From BACL27 sp964203235 (GTDB lineage: Bacteria > Actinomycetota > Acidimicrobiia > Acidimicrobiales > Ilumatobacteraceae): a stretch of 64,000 bases of DNA. The notes below the pieces were generated by a model that was not told where the DNA came from, searched no databases, and worked only from the letters and a program-made list of their open reading frames with translations. Where the stretch lies: NCBI GenBank assembly GCA_964203235.1, contig CAXNLE010000003.1:1-64000 (forward strand), written 5' to 3'. Shown here in pieces: positions 62,912 to 64,000 of this stretch. Every line of letters starts with the position of its first letter. Within the stretch, counting starts at the first letter, position 1. The translations under genes and the position numbers were made by a program.

Positions 62912-62968
62912 TCGCGAAAGTAGGCTATAAACCATGTGCGGAATTATCTGCGTGCTCAGTCGTCCGAC
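62772..62968 (+). repeat. Direct repeat, right copy
   Basis: Same 197 bp as 59386-59582. Here the glmS side is the genuine one: the reading frame runs on past 62968 without a break. Confidence 0.95.
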
Positions 62969-64000
62969 GCGACGCGCAACGCCCACCTCTAACGAGATTA
63001 TTGAACTTTTAGACCGGGCAATCATGCAAGGCGCTGAGAGTAAAATTGACGGCTTATCAAAACTTGTCGCTCAAGCCGATGAATTATTGCGGGGCGATGC
63101 CGGCCAGTTTTGTTTGGCAGATAATCACCAGTTAGTCGCAGCGATGACTTCGCGACTTGATCGACTAGATGCGATTGTCACGGGTTACGAACAAGCGATT
63201 GAACACTCTGTCGAGGTTCAAACAGCGACGTCAGAACTTGCGTTGCAACAAATCATCAGCGCTAAAGATGCGCTTTGGGAGTTGCGCAATGATCGAATTC
63301 GAACGGCGCGTCTCGTAGATGCACTCGCTGGGCAAGGTGCGTCAAATGCGGCACGAAGCGGATATTTTTCGATTCAACAAGCGTTCTCTGGCATAGATCG
63401 GCTCGAGGTTCGCGGTCGAGATTCGGCGGGCGTGCATGTTTTGGTTTGGGGACATGGATTGAAAGCCGATGATCAAAACATAAAGTCTTTAATCGCCAAC
63501 CGAAGTGACGACTCATTATTTATGTCGGGTGCAGTTCGAGTGACTGAAAATGCATGGTCATTTGTCTATAAAGCCGCAGCAGAGATCGGCGAACTTGGTG
63601 ATAACACCAGGGTGATGCGCAATGCAGTAATGGCAGATGACTTGTTGCGTTTGTGTATTTCACAACCAAATTCGCAAGTCGCCGTACTGGCGCACACGCG
63701 TTGGGCGAGCGTCGGCATTATTTCAGAACCAAACGCTCACCCTGTAAACAGTGAAGAACTCGAGCGCAAAAATAGTGACGCATATTTGGTTGCTGCTTTA
63801 AATGGCGATGTTGATAATCACGCCGATCTTCGAGCCGTAAATAGTCTGCGTATCGCTGGGCCAATTACAACAGACGCAAAAGTTATCCCAGCATTGGTCG
63901 CAAGGCGCTTAGCAACAAATGCTTCTTTGAGCGATGCATTTCGAGAAACTGTTGCAAAATTTGATGGGTCAGTTGCGATCGCAGTCGCTAGTGCCGCCGA
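62934..64000 (+). CDS. glmS: Glucosamine-6-phosphate synthase, glutaminase part (3' truncated by window)
   Basis: Open to the window end (355 codons). It starts MCGIICVLSR with the nucleophile Cys2. The next family block, RLEVRGRDSAG, comes only at residues 156-166, where common GlmS has it near 25-33. About 130 residues, partly helical and charged, are therefore inserted. A second smaller insertion precedes AHTRWASVG (253-261). NAHP and LNGDVDNHADLR follow in order. The isomerase domains lie beyond the window. It acts with glmM in UDP-GlcNAc synthesis. Confidence 0.92.
   Translation, partial: MCGIICVLSRPTRRATPTSNEIIELLDRAIMQGAESKIDGLSKLVAQADELLRGDAGQFCLADNHQLVAAMTSRLDRLDAIVTGYEQAIEHSVEVQTATSELALQQIISAKDALWELRNDRIRTARLVDALAGQGASNAARSGYFSIQQAFSGIDRLEVRGRDSAGVHVLVWGHGLKADDQNIKSLIANRSDDSLFMSGAVRVTENAWSFVYKAAAEIGELGDNTRVMRNAVMADDLLRLCISQPNSQVAVLAHTRWASVGIISEPNAHPVNSEELERKNSDAYLVAALNGDVDNHADLRAVNSLRIAGPITTDAKVIPALVARRLATNASLSDAFRETVAKFDGSVAIAVASAA

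Larger units (their letters stand above)
59583..62968. other. Inserted segment (3386 bp) between glmM and glmS
   Basis: One repeat unit plus 3189 bp of unique sequence separates the left and right repeat copies. Unique cargo: a small ORF, an epimerase-like gene, an acetyltransferase and, on the minus strand, an FkbM methyltransferase. No integrase, transposase or inverted terminal repeat was seen. The arrangement is what a single crossover of a circle carrying the glmM/glmS junction would leave, but a metagenome assembly chimera would look similar. Confidence 0.6.

Noticed and set aside
1..64000. CRISPR array, transposase or phage integrase
   Set aside because: I saw no regularly spaced repeats and no transposase- or integrase-like protein; the only long repeat pair is the 197-bp one at glmM/glmS.

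Overview
The window reads as chromosomal DNA of a moderately AT-rich actinobacterium, probably of the class Acidimicrobiia (planktonic low-GC type). Grounds: the block tRNA-Tyr / tRNA-Thr / tRNA-Met / tRNA-Trp / secE-nusG-rplK-rplA, the order rplO-secY-adk-infA-rpmJ-rpsM-rpsK-rpsD-rpoA-rplQ-truA-rplM-rpsI-glmM-glmS, a long charged insertion in the N-terminal third of RpoC, and frequent GTG/TTG starts. The class-level assignment is inference; no 16S rRNA is present.

Layout. 1-1.7 kb: 3' end of tRNA-Tyr, a GT2 glycosyltransferase without an obvious start codon, a GNAT acetyltransferase on the minus strand, tRNA-Thr and tRNA-Met. 1.75-20.4 kb: one long, tightly overlapping plus-strand gene cluster for an unusual surface glycan. 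It holds an ABC flippase-type transporter, an L-2-hydroxyglutarate oxidase-like enzyme, a GmhA-like SIS isomerase, three NAD-dependent epimerase/reductases, a HAD-kinase fusion, a split transketolase, a 2OG-Fe(II) oxygenase-like protein, a LIC12192-like sporadic-cluster protein, a methyltransferase, a WbuC-like cupin, a domain-swapped HldE-like protein, a sugar nucleotidyltransferase and three related putative glycosyltransferases. It is closed by tRNA-Trp. 20.5-58.1 kb: the core transcription/translation region (secE to rpsI), interrupted by a sulfotransferase-like gene, two methyltransferases and an HtrA-type protease. 58.2-64 kb: glmM, a 3.4-kb insertion bounded by two identical 197-bp direct repeats, then glmS running off the window.

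How the genes work together. The 1.7-20 kb cluster looks able to make a heptose-like or branched nucleotide sugar (transketolase halves, SIS isomerase, sugar kinase/nucleotidyltransferase, epimerases, oxygenase), assemble it (three glycosyltransferase-like proteins) and export it (ABC transporter). Additional glycan-decorating genes lie at several boundaries between essential genes: tRNA-Trp/secE, rpoC/rpsL, rpsJ/rplC and glmM/glmS. The glmM/glmS insertion is the clearest recent event. It carries an epimerase-like gene, a serine-acetyltransferase-like gene and an FkbM methyltransferase. The glmM 3' end and glmS 5' end are duplicated around it so that both essential genes remain whole.

Limits: no database search, GC calculation or structure prediction was run. 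Family names come from motifs and memory, and start codons were chosen by eye from overlaps, Shine-Dalgarno-like sequences and family length.
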